Positions 26,849 through 36,475 of a DNA stretch of 64,000 bases are shown piece by piece. The notes below the pieces were generated by a model. It searched no databases. It had not been told where the DNA came from and saw only the letters and a program-made list of their open reading frames with translations. Position 1 is the first letter of the stretch, and every line of letters starts with the position of its first letter. Origin of the DNA: JBOFWL01 sp051653605. Its GTDB lineage: Bacteria > Spirochaetota > Brevinematia > Brevinematales > Brevinemataceae. The stretch is from contig JBOFWL010000022.1 in assembly GCA_051653605.1 (NCBI GenBank), positions 4,670 through 68,669 on the forward strand, in the 5' to 3' direction. The position numbers were made by a program, and so were the translations under genes.

Positions 26849-28597
26849 ATGAACGTCAATTTGCATAAAAACAAACTGCTTATCTTCACTATTCTGGTGC
26901 TTGTCACTTTGGGTATTGCTTATTTACTTCGTTTTGATATTTACGAACATGACGACTTTTCACAATCCTTTTTCTATACTAATAATTTATGGGATATTAT
27001 TAAAACGGCAGATCATGGAAGGTATTTTAGCTGGATTTATATGAAGATTGTTGTTCATGGTTCATCTGTATTATTTAATACTCACCCTAACGACAACTTA
27101 TTTATAAAATTTGTTGTTGGTTTTAATATTAGTATGATTATTTTAGCGATGAGCCTATTATTTTCAAGGCCTTTTAAACAAAAACTTTCCCCCTTACTAG
27201 TTTTAATCTCTACTTTTACCCTCTTTTATCTCTTTACAATTGATTCTCTCTTTACAATTTATTCAACGCAAATTTGGCGCTACAATCAGCATTTTGCTTA
27301 CCAATCAAATTTCTTTTTCTACCTTTTAATATGGGGAATTATTGCTCGCTATTTCATTCAAGGGGAAATGCCTCTTCGAAAACATCTTGTGGCTAACTCA
27401 TTTTGGGCTCTCTTTTTAGGAATAACAGCTCACTTTAATATTTTATCTTCTATTGCGACAATACTATTTCTATTTTTATATGCTATTATAAGGTTCTATA
27501 TTCAAGATAAATCCTTAAGATCTATTTTCTCAAAATTATGGAAGTTAGGAAGAGATGTTTATATACCTTTGGTTAGTTTTGTGGTGGGAAATGTCTTGTA
27601 CTTTTCTGCACCTAATTTTAGAGAATTATTAGAAATAAGAAATACATATAAAGAAGGTAATCGTTATATTGAAGCGTTAAAAAACCTTCCAGACTTCCTT
27701 CCAGATTGGCTTTTTGCAGTATTTCTTGAAAAAAGCGCTTTTTTCCTCGTTGCATCTTTGTTTGCCTGTATTTGTTATATTTGTTGGTTGTGTTATAAAA
27801 AACTTATTGATGATCAAGGTAAAGCAATTCGTGTTATTGTTTTATCAGTATCTTTAGTTTTAGGGGTGGCATTTTTTAATGGCACTCTACTCCTCAGTGG
27901 GCGGTCTATGTATGATTCTGGCTTGTATTGGACTCACTCAGACGATCTTATCCTAATTACTCGAATGATAGAACTAGCGGCTTTATGGATAGCCGTGGGC
28001 TACATTCTTTCATTAAATTTAAAGGAACACTCCCTCGAAACCTATTGGCTGACTATAAAAACTCGTATAAATCCTGTCTATATTTTACTATCAATCTCTG
28101 CTATTTTATTTCTTGTAAAGATTCCAGCATATGTAGATCTTTACAATTCTCTTAAAAAAAACCGTTCTAATTGGTATCAAACAGAAAAAATATATCGACT
28201 ATATTCTTTACTGGGGGAAACTGCTATTTTACCTGCTAATAATGAAAAACATGGGGGAGAATTTTGGCATAACCAATTTTATGAGAGTACTCCTACTAAG
28301 CCTATTTCTTGGACGGGAGAGGCTTATATACTCAGAAATTACCCCACTATTTACTATAAAGATCTTAAATATGCCAAGGAATCTCTTGAAAACTATAAGT
28401 TTGATCAAACTAATAAACCTTTTAACAACTCCAATTCTGATCAAACTGATAGATATGTTTTTTATATTCTTACTAATTCAAATATCGCCATTCAATTATT
28501 CGAAGAAAAAGGCGGAGCTATCACTTCTGAAGAGTTAAGCTATCCCTTGTTCAATAAATTATTTGATGAAAAATTTATCTTAAATAAAAGGGATTAA
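26849..28597 (+). CDS. Multi-spanning membrane protein, probable GT-C type glycosyltransferase
   Basis: The 582-aa protein starts at the ATG at 26849, which has an AAAGGGG site; the earlier in-frame start at 26798 lies in the promoter region. It has about 10-12 hydrophobic helices, an early outer loop EHDDFSQSFF with the acidic pair typical of GT-C enzymes, and DHGRYFSW soon after. The C-terminal 130 residues are hydrophilic and probably extracytoplasmic. It is followed two bases later by a GT2 gene, repeating the GT2/membrane-protein pairing seen at 17609-20016. The donor sugar is not known. Confidence 0.6.
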   Translation: MNVNLHKNKLLIFTILVLVTLGIAYLLRFDIYEHDDFSQSFFYTNNLWDIIKTADHGRYFSWIYMKIVVHGSSVLFNTHPNDNLFIKFVVGFNISMIILAMSLLFSRPFKQKLSPLLVLISTFTLFYLFTIDSLFTIYSTQIWRYNQHFAYQSNFFFYLLIWGIIARYFIQGEMPLRKHLVANSFWALFLGITAHFNILSSIATILFLFLYAIIRFYIQDKSLRSIFSKLWKLGRDVYIPLVSFVVGNVLYFSAPNFRELLEIRNTYKEGNRYIEALKNLPDFLPDWLFAVFLEKSAFFLVASLFACICYICWLCYKKLIDDQGKAIRVIVLSVSLVLGVAFFNGTLLLSGRSMYDSGLYWTHSDDLILITRMIELAALWIAVGYILSLNLKEHSLETYWLTIKTRINPVYILLSISAILFLVKIPAYVDLYNSLKKNRSNWYQTEKIYRLYSLLGETAILPANNEKHGGEFWHNQFYESTPTKPISWTGEAYILRNYPTIYYKDLKYAKESLENYKFDQTNKPFNNSNSDQTDRYVFYILTNSNIAIQLFEEKGGAITSEELSYPLFNKLFDEKFILNKRD

Positions 28598-28599
28598 CC

Positions 28600-29385
28600 A
28601 TGCAAGAACAACTTCCTTCCTATGAATACGAAGAATTCTTTACTAAAAAAAATAATATTGTCTTATTAATCCCCACTTGGAATGAAGGTTCGCGTATTCA
28701 AAATGAGTTGCGTACCATAAAAGAACACCATATAAATGAGCGTGTTGACATTATTCTGTTAGATGGGGGGACTAGTGACGGTTCCATCGATGCGGACTTC
28801 CTTAATGAAATGAGTGTCCGTGGTGTTCTAACTATTAGAGCAAAAGGGCAAGGAAATGCTTATCGCGTTGGTTTGTACAAGGCTGTGAGCGACAACTACG
28901 ATTACATCCTCACCGTAGATGGAAATAACAAAGATAATGTAGAAATCATTCCTCAATTTATCGAAAAATTAGAGCAAGGCTTCGATTTTGTGCAGGGTTC
29001 TCGCTTTATAAAGGGAGGGTATCACGAAAATACCCCAAAAGCCCGAGAAATTGCTATTAAATATTTTTCTAACCCCTTGCTTTCTCTTGCCTCTGGCTTT
29101 AAATATACTGAAACAATGTCAGCTTTTAGAGGATTCAATGCTAAAATATTTAGAGACGATCGCATTCAAGCTTTTAGAGGAGTCTTCCAAACTTGGGAAT
29201 TACAATGGTATCTATCTACTAAAATCCCCCAATTAGGTTATAAAGTAATTGAAATCCCTCAATCTAGGGTTTATCCTCCTAGTGGCCCAATCCCAACTAA
29301 AATAAACTGGGCTGGCAATTTTAGAATAATTTTTCAGTTATTAAAAGTAGCAACTGGCTACTATAACCCCAAAAGAAAAGGTTAA
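28600..29385 (+). CDS. GT2 family glycosyltransferase
   Basis: The 261-aa GT-A protein has VLLIPTWNEGSRI, LLDGGTSDGS, a TVDGNNKDN metal-binding region in place of the usual DxD, and QGSRFIKGG. It resembles dolichol-phosphate-mannose-type synthases but lacks C-terminal membrane helices. It is likely to make a lipid-phosphate sugar or add a sugar in the cytoplasm for the surface polymer. Confidence 0.82.
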   Translation: MQEQLPSYEYEEFFTKKNNIVLLIPTWNEGSRIQNELRTIKEHHINERVDIILLDGGTSDGSIDADFLNEMSVRGVLTIRAKGQGNAYRVGLYKAVSDNYDYILTVDGNNKDNVEIIPQFIEKLEQGFDFVQGSRFIKGGYHENTPKAREIAIKYFSNPLLSLASGFKYTETMSAFRGFNAKIFRDDRIQAFRGVFQTWELQWYLSTKIPQLGYKVIEIPQSRVYPPSGPIPTKINWAGNFRIIFQLLKVATGYYNPKRKG

Positions 29386-29389
29386 ATCT

Positions 29390-30463
29390 ATGAAAAAAAT
29401 CGCATTTATCACAGGGATTACCGGACAAGATGGTTCGTATCTAGCAGAGCAACTACTAGATAAAGGTTATGAAGTTCACGGTATGCTTCGTCGCTCTTCA
29501 AGCTTCAATACAGGACGTATTGAACACCTTTATATTGATAAGTTATTGCAACATAAAGTAAGCAATTTAACCCTCCACTATGGCGATCTTACAGACTTTA
29601 CTAGTATTTTCTTTATTCTTAATAAGATAAAGCCCTCAGAGATTTACCACTTGGGAGCTCAATCTCACGTAAAAGTTTCTTTTGAACTCCCAGAATATAC
29701 AGCGGATAGCATCGCACTAGGCACTCTTCGCTTATTTGAGGCGGTTCGTGCCTTGAAAATGGAGCGTTCCGTTAAAATTTACAATGCAGTGACTTCCGAG
29801 CTTTTTGGAAAAGTTTTAGAAGTTCCTCAGAGCGAAACAACCCCATTTTATCCTCGCTCTCCTTATGGGGTTGCAAAACAATATGCTTTTTGGATTGCAA
29901 AAAACTTCCGTGAGTCTTATAACATGCATATCTCTAATGGAATTCTATTCAACCACGAAAGCGAACGGCGTGGGGAAACTTTCGTTACCCGAAAAATTAC
30001 AATTGGTATCGGAGATATCTTAGCAGGCCTTGCTGATAAAATATCTTTAGGCAACTTAGATGCTCTTAGAGATTGGGGCTATGCTCCCGACTATACCGAA
30101 GGAATGCATAAAATTCTCCAATTAGATTACGCTGATGACTTTGTTCTTGCTACTGGGGAAATGCATAGCGTTCGCGAGTTTTGTACAAAGGCTTTCGCTA
30201 TTGCTGGAATTACATTAGAATGGAAGGGCTCCGGTGTTGAGGAAAAAGGCTACAATAAAGCAACAGGAGCAATACTTGTTGATGTAGATCCTAAATACTT
30301 CCGTCCGGCTGAAGTAGAACAACTTTTAGGAAACCCTGCAAAAGCTGTGAAAGCCTTAGGCTGGAATCCCACTAAAACTTCATTCGATACCTTAGTTGAA
30401 AAAATGGTCAAAAATGATCTCCAGCTCTCTAAAGAAAAAGCTAGAAAATTAGGGCATAACTAA
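29390..30463 (+). CDS. gmd: GDP-mannose 4,6-dehydratase
   Basis: The 357-aa enzyme has ITGITGQDGSYLAEQLLDKGYEVHG, the RRSSSFNT loop, HLGAQSHVKVSFE, the YPRSPYGVAKQYAFW catalytic motif and NGILFNHESERRGE. It converts GDP-mannose to GDP-4-keto-6-deoxymannose. The stop codon shares a base with the next gene's start (TAATG), so the pair is co-translated. Confidence 0.96.
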   Translation: MKKIAFITGITGQDGSYLAEQLLDKGYEVHGMLRRSSSFNTGRIEHLYIDKLLQHKVSNLTLHYGDLTDFTSIFFILNKIKPSEIYHLGAQSHVKVSFELPEYTADSIALGTLRLFEAVRALKMERSVKIYNAVTSELFGKVLEVPQSETTPFYPRSPYGVAKQYAFWIAKNFRESYNMHISNGILFNHESERRGETFVTRKITIGIGDILAGLADKISLGNLDALRDWGYAPDYTEGMHKILQLDYADDFVLATGEMHSVREFCTKAFAIAGITLEWKGSGVEEKGYNKATGAILVDVDPKYFRPAEVEQLLGNPAKAVKALGWNPTKTSFDTLVEKMVKNDLQLSKEKARKLGHN

Positions 30464-31422
30464 TGGATAAGAATTCTAAGATTTATATAGCAGGGCATCG
30501 AGGATTAGCTGGCTCCGCAATCGTCCGTGAACTTCAGAAGCAAGGGTACACAAATCTTATCCTAAGAACATCAAAAGAGCTTAATCTTCGTGATGCTCTT
30601 GCAACCGATAATTTCTTTGCCAACGAAAAACCTGAATATGTTTTCATGTGTGCTGGCACGGTTGGTGGTATTATTGCTAACAATACATATCCTGTTGAAT
30701 TTACTCAAAATAATACTTTTATGATCATTAATGTTTTGACAGCTGCCCACAAGTATAACGTCAAAAAACTCGTATATCTTGGTAGTTCCTGTATTTACCC
30801 TAAAGAAGCTCCTCAGCCAATCAAAGAGGAATATCTTCTAACAGGAGGGCTTGAGCCCACAAACGAGGGTTATGCCCTTGCTAAAATTATGGGGATTAAG
30901 CTTTGCGATTATTATCGTAGACAATACCAATGCGATTTCACCTCTGTTATGCCCTCAAATCTCTATGGCTTGAATGATAATTATGATCCAGAAAACTCGC
31001 ATGTCATTGGTGCACTACTTCGTCGTTTTCATGAGGCAAAAATTAATAATCTTGATGAAGTCGTTGTATGGGGGACTGGCACACCTCGTCGCGAGTTTAC
31101 CTTTGCCGATGATTTTGCCAATGGGACGATATTTGTCATGAAAAATCCTACAAAGGCATCTTTCTTAAATCTTGGAGTGGGCTACGATATAACTATCAAA
31201 GAATTAGCACAAACGATTGCATCTATCATAGGATTTGAAGGAAAGATTTCTTTTGACACTTCTAAACCTGACGGCACTAAACAAAAATTGATGGATTCTT
31301 CTAAGATTTTAGCGATGGGGTGGAAACCTCAATTTGATTTGAAACAAGGGTTAGAAATAGCTTATAAAGATTTTGTTGAAAAATACAATAGTAATAGTCT
31401 TATCAAGCATAAAATAAAATAG
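30463..31422 (+). CDS. fcl: GDP-L-fucose synthase
   Basis: The 319-aa epimerase/reductase has AGHRGLAGSAIVREL, CAGTVGGI.ANNTYP, the YLGSSCIYPKEAPQPI motif, GYALAKIMGIKLC and MPSNLYGLNDNYD. It makes GDP-L-fucose from the Gmd product. No fucosyltransferase is obvious next to it; one of the GT2 enzymes nearby may use the sugar. Confidence 0.96.
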   Translation: MDKNSKIYIAGHRGLAGSAIVRELQKQGYTNLILRTSKELNLRDALATDNFFANEKPEYVFMCAGTVGGIIANNTYPVEFTQNNTFMIINVLTAAHKYNVKKLVYLGSSCIYPKEAPQPIKEEYLLTGGLEPTNEGYALAKIMGIKLCDYYRRQYQCDFTSVMPSNLYGLNDNYDPENSHVIGALLRRFHEAKINNLDEVVVWGTGTPRREFTFADDFANGTIFVMKNPTKASFLNLGVGYDITIKELAQTIASIIGFEGKISFDTSKPDGTKQKLMDSSKILAMGWKPQFDLKQGLEIAYKDFVEKYNSNSLIKHKIK

Positions 31423-31439
31423 ATACTGTCTATTATTAT

Positions 31440-31640
31440 GGCGAAGTAAAATTCTAAATACTATGTGGGGTGGGGTAACAGCTGAATGAGTATGTTACCC
31501 CACCCCTAATTACTTTATTCAGGATAATGTTTTCCTGTATTTTCATCCCTAATTGCTATGCTCAGGGATAATAATACAGGTCTCAACCTAAAAAAAACAA
31601 TTATATCACAGAAACAACGTTGTAGATGGTCAAGCTGTTC
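31440..31640. repeat. Decayed repeat, copy A
   Basis: Segments CCCTAATTACTTTATTCAGG, CCTGTATTTTC, AACAATTATATCACAG and AGATGGTCAAGC are matched in the same order at 36090-36240 (copy B). It looks like a relic of a mobile element or a duplicated intergenic unit. Confidence 0.5.
31464..31506 (+). terminator. Strong hairpin after fcl
   Basis: GGGGTGGGGTAACA (31467-31480) and TGTTACCCCACCCC (31493-31506) form a perfect 14-bp stem with a 12-base loop. The following sequence is AT-rich but lacks a clean T run, so it may be a terminator or part of the repeat described at 31440-31640. Confidence 0.6.
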
Positions 31641-31650
31641 CATATTTAAA

Positions 31651-33957
31651 TTAAATTTTTATATCAAGGAATTTACTTGTTTTTTTAATTACTTTTAACA
31701 GTAGAATGACATATTTTCTTAATATACGATATTGAAAGGAGTTTTGTGGTACTAGTTTCTTTATTATTAATTTCAGAATTTTTAATGTTTGAAGAGATGA
31801 GTGAATTGTAATTTTTTTGGGATATGTAATTTCCAATTTGGGTACTCTAATTCCATCTATATAATATTGTTGATAAAATTCTTGATTGTAGATATTATTA
31901 ATTTTTTCTATAGGCACTTTTTGCTCTACATGTAATAACTCTTCAGAAAACTTTTGTTTTGAAATCCCATTAAAAAGTTGTATCCAACGCTGAGTTGTCT
32001 TATTATTATCAAATTGCTTAACGCTTTCTTTGACTTGTTTACTAAGATTTTGGATGGTTTGTTTATCTTTTAATAAATTAATAATAGTATTACTTAACTC
32101 TTGTTCACTATTTTTGTTAAAAGTTACAACGCCATCACAATAGCAGAGCTCACAATAGGATAGATGAGACATCAAAACAGGTATACCATAGCTCATAGCT
32201 TCGGTAACAACTATTGGAAAGCCTTCATATTGGGATGGTAAAACTAATAGGGATGCTTTCTGTAAGTAAGGGGCGACATCTTTCTGAGCTCCTTCTAACT
32301 TAATATTTTGAGAAAGATTAAGTGATTTAATAAGCTGTTTACATTCATTAAACAGCTTACCATCTCCTACCATTGTTAACTGTACAGTAGGAATAAATTG
32401 GATTACTTTTTTAAAAGCTCTAATAAGTAGTTTAGGGTTTTTCTGGTCTTCAAAGCGACCTATGAAAAGCAGTTGGTTATCTTCTAACGTACTCGAACAA
32501 GAGTCTGGATCAAATGTTAGTAGGTTAGGTATATATATATGAGGAGTAGTGCTGGTTTGTTGTAAATATCGTTGATCACTTTGAGATAGAACGGTTACCG
32601 CATCTGCGCACGCGTGATAATCATGATATCTAATAGGATTTGCACCTTCACATATCATCCATAATGCTCCTCCATGTATAGAGCAGACACTAAAAACATC
32701 TTTAAACTGAGTATAAATCAGTAATAATAAATCTCTTTCTTTCCAGTAATTGTGAACATGAATAAGATCTATATTATATTCTTTGATTTTTTGATTGATG
32801 AAACTAAAAAAATTATGTTTTGGGCAGTGAACAATGATTATAGAATCTGGAATATCCATATGATGATCCGTGATATCATCTATAAAAAGATAAACTTTAT
32901 AGCCTTCCTGAACAAGCTGTTTAATAAGCAATGACGCAACACGCTCAACACCACCAATACCTAAATTATCCAAGATTACAGCAATGGTTTTAATAGAATG
33001 AGGTTTTTTTACTGGTTTTGAAAAGGGTAACAGGTGTAGTAGATTACGTGGTGAATAGTATCTATAAAAAATATCAAAAATACGTTCTGCACCTAATGCA
33101 TCACAAAATTCAATAAATTTATCTGATAAATCTGATAATTGAACTCTAAACATAAAGAAGTTTGTGATTATATAATCGTGTAAGTGCTCTATTTTACTAA
33201 CAGGATATTGCTGATTAATTTGATATTTTTCTTTAAATGCATCTAGGGAACTGTATACGGTTTTAAAATTAGCAATCCACTTTTGATAAGCGACAGGGTT
33301 ATTTAAGTCAATTGCATCGGAGTTTTCATCATGAATACAATAAACATAAGTAGCATTATGACAAAATTCATAATGTTTTGCAAAAAAAGAATAAATATAG
33401 GCTAACAGAAAATCTTCAGAGTGGGTGATTCTTGCCCTAGGAATTTCTTCGAGTGCTCTTTTTAATAATTCTGTTGAGATACAGCTTCCTCCAGCGCTCC
33501 ACGAAAAAAAACTATTACAAACAAATAATGTTTTAAAGATATCCTCTCCATACAAAGGGTAGGAATATTGACGTATTTCTTCCGAGGTAGACTTCACTAA
33601 TCTAAATTGGATATAATCAGGAGATTTTTCATTGATTAGATTTGCCAACGCTTTAAGAGTATCAGGGGTTAGTAAATCATCCGAATCTAAAAATACACAA
33701 AACTGACCTTGAGCATGTAAAATACCCGTACGGCGAGTTTCATGGGTTCCTTGATTGGTTTCATGAATAAAAGAGCGAATGCGAGAGTCTTTTTGAGCGT
33801 ATTCATCAATAATACGTTGACTATTATCCTGACTTGCATCATTGACTAAAATAATTTCAAAATCTTGAAAAGATTGCATAAATAAACTATCTAAGCACTT
33901 GGAAAGATACTTATCTGTATTATAAACAGGAATAATGATGCTTATCAATTTATACAT
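31651..33957 (-). CDS. Two-domain glycosyltransferase, GT2 plus GT4
   Basis: The 768-aa fusion carries an N-terminal GT-A domain (SIIIPVYNTDKYLSKCLDSL, LVNDASQD, FLDSDDLLTPD; about 1-240) and a C-terminal GT-B domain (about 330-680) with GIGGVERVASLLI, HVHNYW, LLFIGRFEDQKNPKLLIRAFK, MVGDG and the ALPSQYEGFPIVVTEAMSYG-like nucleotide site. I use the ATG at 33957 with an AGAGGA site; the longer frame adds ten residues. It probably adds two successive sugars to a surface polysaccharide. It has no close operon partner. Confidence 0.88.
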   Translation of the reverse strand: MYKLISIIIPVYNTDKYLSKCLDSLFMQSFQDFEIILVNDASQDNSQRIIDEYAQKDSRIRSFIHETNQGTHETRRTGILHAQGQFCVFLDSDDLLTPDTLKALANLINEKSPDYIQFRLVKSTSEEIRQYSYPLYGEDIFKTLFVCNSFFSWSAGGSCISTELLKRALEEIPRARITHSEDFLLAYIYSFFAKHYEFCHNATYVYCIHDENSDAIDLNNPVAYQKWIANFKTVYSSLDAFKEKYQINQQYPVSKIEHLHDYIITNFFMFRVQLSDLSDKFIEFCDALGAERIFDIFYRYYSPRNLLHLLPFSKPVKKPHSIKTIAVILDNLGIGGVERVASLLIKQLVQEGYKVYLFIDDITDHHMDIPDSIIIVHCPKHNFFSFINQKIKEYNIDLIHVHNYWKERDLLLLIYTQFKDVFSVCSIHGGALWMICEGANPIRYHDYHACADAVTVLSQSDQRYLQQTSTTPHIYIPNLLTFDPDSCSSTLEDNQLLFIGRFEDQKNPKLLIRAFKKVIQFIPTVQLTMVGDGKLFNECKQLIKSLNLSQNIKLEGAQKDVAPYLQKASLLVLPSQYEGFPIVVTEAMSYGIPVLMSHLSYCELCYCDGVVTFNKNSEQELSNTIINLLKDKQTIQNLSKQVKESVKQFDNNKTTQRWIQLFNGISKQKFSEELLHVEQKVPIEKINNIYNQEFYQQYYIDGIRVPKLEITYPKKITIHSSLQTLKILKLIIKKLVPQNSFQYRILRKYVILLLKVIKKTSKFLDIKI

Positions 33958-34918
33958 AGGAAATCCTCTGTGTTTTAAATTCATCATTCTGAAAAACTAT
34001 AAGGCATTACAGAATGGTATTTAATCTTATAGATATTTTTTCGTAGAATTTTACCCAATTGGGAGTTTGTTTCTGATATTTACTAAGTAGGGCCATTTCT
34101 ATGGCTTAAGATCTTATTTTTAGAGTTGTGCTATTGCAGTGATGGTAAGATCATCAATAAATTCTCCTAATATATTTTTGCATTACGCCATTATTTATCA
34201 AAAATTGCTCTAGAGGAGTAAAAATAATGTCTTCTTGACGTAGAAAGTAGCTTTCCGTGCCTTTCTGCCAAGCAGAGGCGCTATATTCTCGTATAATAAT
34301 GAACTTTTGTGTGCTAAATTGAAAATGCTTATGTTCAATGATGCGAGAATAGAGGGATTTCTATATCAATAGGGCATTCCCTTAATAGTTTTCTATATTG
34401 AATATTTTAGTTTATATCTTAAGTATACAATATGCTAGAATACTAAAACAATAATATGTATCGATCATTCCTATAAAAAATGATTTTATTTTCAATAACG
34501 AGGCATTTTGTGCCTTATAAGTAAAAATTGAACTGTATAATCTATAGCCTACAACGAAAAAGCCGTGATATTGATTTATTTACAATAATCGTTGATTAAG
34601 AAGACAATTATAAGATTACAACGATACGTTCTACCACATTAAGAGTATTCATTTTACCTAATCATCTATAAGTAGGTTGCATCTTTAAATGAAAAAGTAT
34701 TAAGAGCCTAGCCTAAGGTATACACACATGATACATGTTTTTATACTAAATGTCAACAATGGTTTTAGGGGATATTACCCCTTCGCAGATTTCTGCTCAG
34801 TCTTCTAAAAAAGCCAACTCCTGCGTTTAAATGGGACGTGATAGCCAGAAGAGACATAAGTAAAGACTCAAAATTAGTTCTGAAAGGCGTATATAGATTG
34901 AGCCATCCAGATAGATTT
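33958..34918. other. Mostly gene-free stretch with one coding relic
   Basis: No intact gene. Minus-strand positions 34154-34360 keep a coherent 68-codon piece (listed separately); the remainder is AT-rich with scattered stops in all frames and no structure I could assign. Confidence 0.5.
34154..34360 (-). pseudogene. Coding relic, possibly of UDP-galactopyranose mutase
   Basis: The 68-codon piece has no start codon and reads YSRIIEHKHFQFSTQKF, then IIIREYSASAWQKGTESYF and RQEDIIFTPLEQFL before a stop. RIIEHKHF followed by REYS and a Tyr-Phe resembles the conserved C-terminal part of UDP-galactopyranose mutase, but what follows does not, so the identity is weak. It shows that polysaccharide genes have been lost between the two glycosyltransferases. 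Confidence 0.35.
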
Positions 34919-35992
34919 TTATCTTGGCCTTTTCAATATTTTTTTGATAATAGAATACAAGCCTATTTTTTTCAATATTCTAATAATAGCTTTTTTTATT
35001 TTCTGTTTGCAGGAAAGCCCGCCATAACTATGCCCTTTATTATCGGTTAGAAGGCATATTTTCTCCCTTAACTTAGGGTTTTCCGTATAGAAAATCAGAA
35101 GTTTAGGATTAAAATTGAATGCGTCATCTATCGACCACTCCAGTATATTAAAGACTGTATGCATTTCTTTTACATATGTTTCTTTGTAATTATCAGGTAA
35201 ATTTGTGTACCATACTGTAGATTGATATAATAAATCTATAAGTTTCGCTTTGTATTGCTCAAAATACCCGTTTTTCTTCCAAAATGTTGCAATATTAAAC
35301 AAAATTTTAGGCATATCTTTGTGGGAGACATGTTCTTGTTTCGTGATAGAATTTTCACGTTGGCGATAGTGGTAATAAGTTTTAAGGTCTCCTACAGCTA
35401 AGGGTTCAATTGCAGCAATATATTTATGCCAAAATTCTTCGTCTTCATGTTTAAGGAATTCTGGAAAAGTAATATTTTTATCCTTTATATCCTTTGTTAG
35501 ATAAATTTTACCCCAAGCTGTAGAGCTGAAGTTATATATATTTAGAGCATTGATTTTTTGGGGAGGAAAGAGAAAGGGGGGATCATAATATGGATCATAG
35601 CTCACTTCTTTACTAACATCATCAAAGAGAAGTGCAGAAAACACGCCAAGATTAGAGTTACTCTTTTGCATGAGGGTTAAGACATTTTGGTAAGCATCTT
35701 TTTCTATCCAGTCATCACTATCAATAAAGGTGATATACTCTCCAGTTGCATGTGTAATACCTGTATTTCTTGCTCCCCCTAGACCAAGATTTTTTTCATG
35801 TTTTACGTATTTAATACGGCTATCTTTTTGTTGATACTCCAAGATGATTTTTTCACTATTATCTGGAGAACAATCATTAATAATGATTATTTCAAGATTT
35901 TGGTGAGTCTGATTCACAACTGAGTCAAGGCACTCTGCTAAATATTGCTCAACACTATATACTGGTATTATGACAGATATTTTAGAATTCAT
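34919..35992 (-). CDS. GT2 family glycosyltransferase (capsule/O-antigen type)
   Basis: The 357-aa protein has a GT-A domain with VIIPVYSVEQYLAECLDSV, INDCSPDNSE, the GLGGARNTGI segment and the TFIDSDDWIE metal motif, then an about 200-residue C-terminal part typical of CpsJ/EpsJ-like enzymes. Single gene, with an AGAGG site before the ATG. Donor and acceptor are not known. Confidence 0.88.
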   Translation of the reverse strand: MNSKISVIIPVYSVEQYLAECLDSVVNQTHQNLEIIIINDCSPDNSEKIILEYQQKDSRIKYVKHEKNLGLGGARNTGITHATGEYITFIDSDDWIEKDAYQNVLTLMQKSNSNLGVFSALLFDDVSKEVSYDPYYDPPFLFPPQKINALNIYNFSSTAWGKIYLTKDIKDKNITFPEFLKHEDEEFWHKYIAAIEPLAVGDLKTYYHYRQRENSITKQEHVSHKDMPKILFNIATFWKKNGYFEQYKAKLIDLLYQSTVWYTNLPDNYKETYVKEMHTVFNILEWSIDDAFNFNPKLLIFYTENPKLREKICLLTDNKGHSYGGLSCKQKIKKAIIRILKKIGLYSIIKKILKRPR

Positions 35993-36475
35993 TTATAACC
36001 TCTTTTGTCATATGCTTTTATAAAAATCACAAATTATATATTGATCTGCCCCATAATGGCACCAGTTTGAAGTGGGATTTTACAACTATACGGGGATGTA
36101 TAGCCGTTGAATGAGGATATTGCACAGCCCTAATTACTTTGTTCAAGAATAACAATATTATAATATTTACCTGTATTTTCGTCAAAGTTTCAACGTTAAA
36201 TCAATTATATTACAGGAAAATTGAAGATGGTTAAGCGGACCCTCCGTAAACGGAGGGCTACTACCAAAATGAACTACCCACTAGAGTTTTCTCAATGAAA
36301 CTTTTGGTAATTACTTGCCTTTATTAAGCTATTTTCCCTTGGATATTACAGATTAGTATAAAAATATATTGATATTTATCTGGCAAGATGCCATAAAAGG
36401 AATCTATCAAAAATTTTAGATGCTTTAGTAAGGTAACATGGAATTAATAACTAAAATTATTAGTCTGGAGGTATT
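35993..36475. other. Gene-free stretch with IS-end-like sequence, repeat copy B and a hairpin
   Basis: TTGATCTGCCCC at 36041-36052 matches the IS-end-like sequence at 13061. Repeat copy B spans about 36090-36240. CCCTCCG-TAAA-CGGAGGG (36240-36257) is a perfect 7-bp hairpin. No coding frame. Confidence 0.55.
36090..36240. repeat. Decayed repeat, copy B
   Basis: CCCTAATTACTTTGTTCAAG, CCTGTATTTTCGTC, AATCAATTATATTACAG and AGATGGTTAAGC match copy A (31440-31640) in order, with small insertions. The strong hairpin of copy A is only partly kept here. Confidence 0.5.

Noticed and set aside
34838..35050. 70-codon plus-strand frame
   Set aside because: It largely overlaps the C-terminal end of the GT2 gene in antisense and has no family features.
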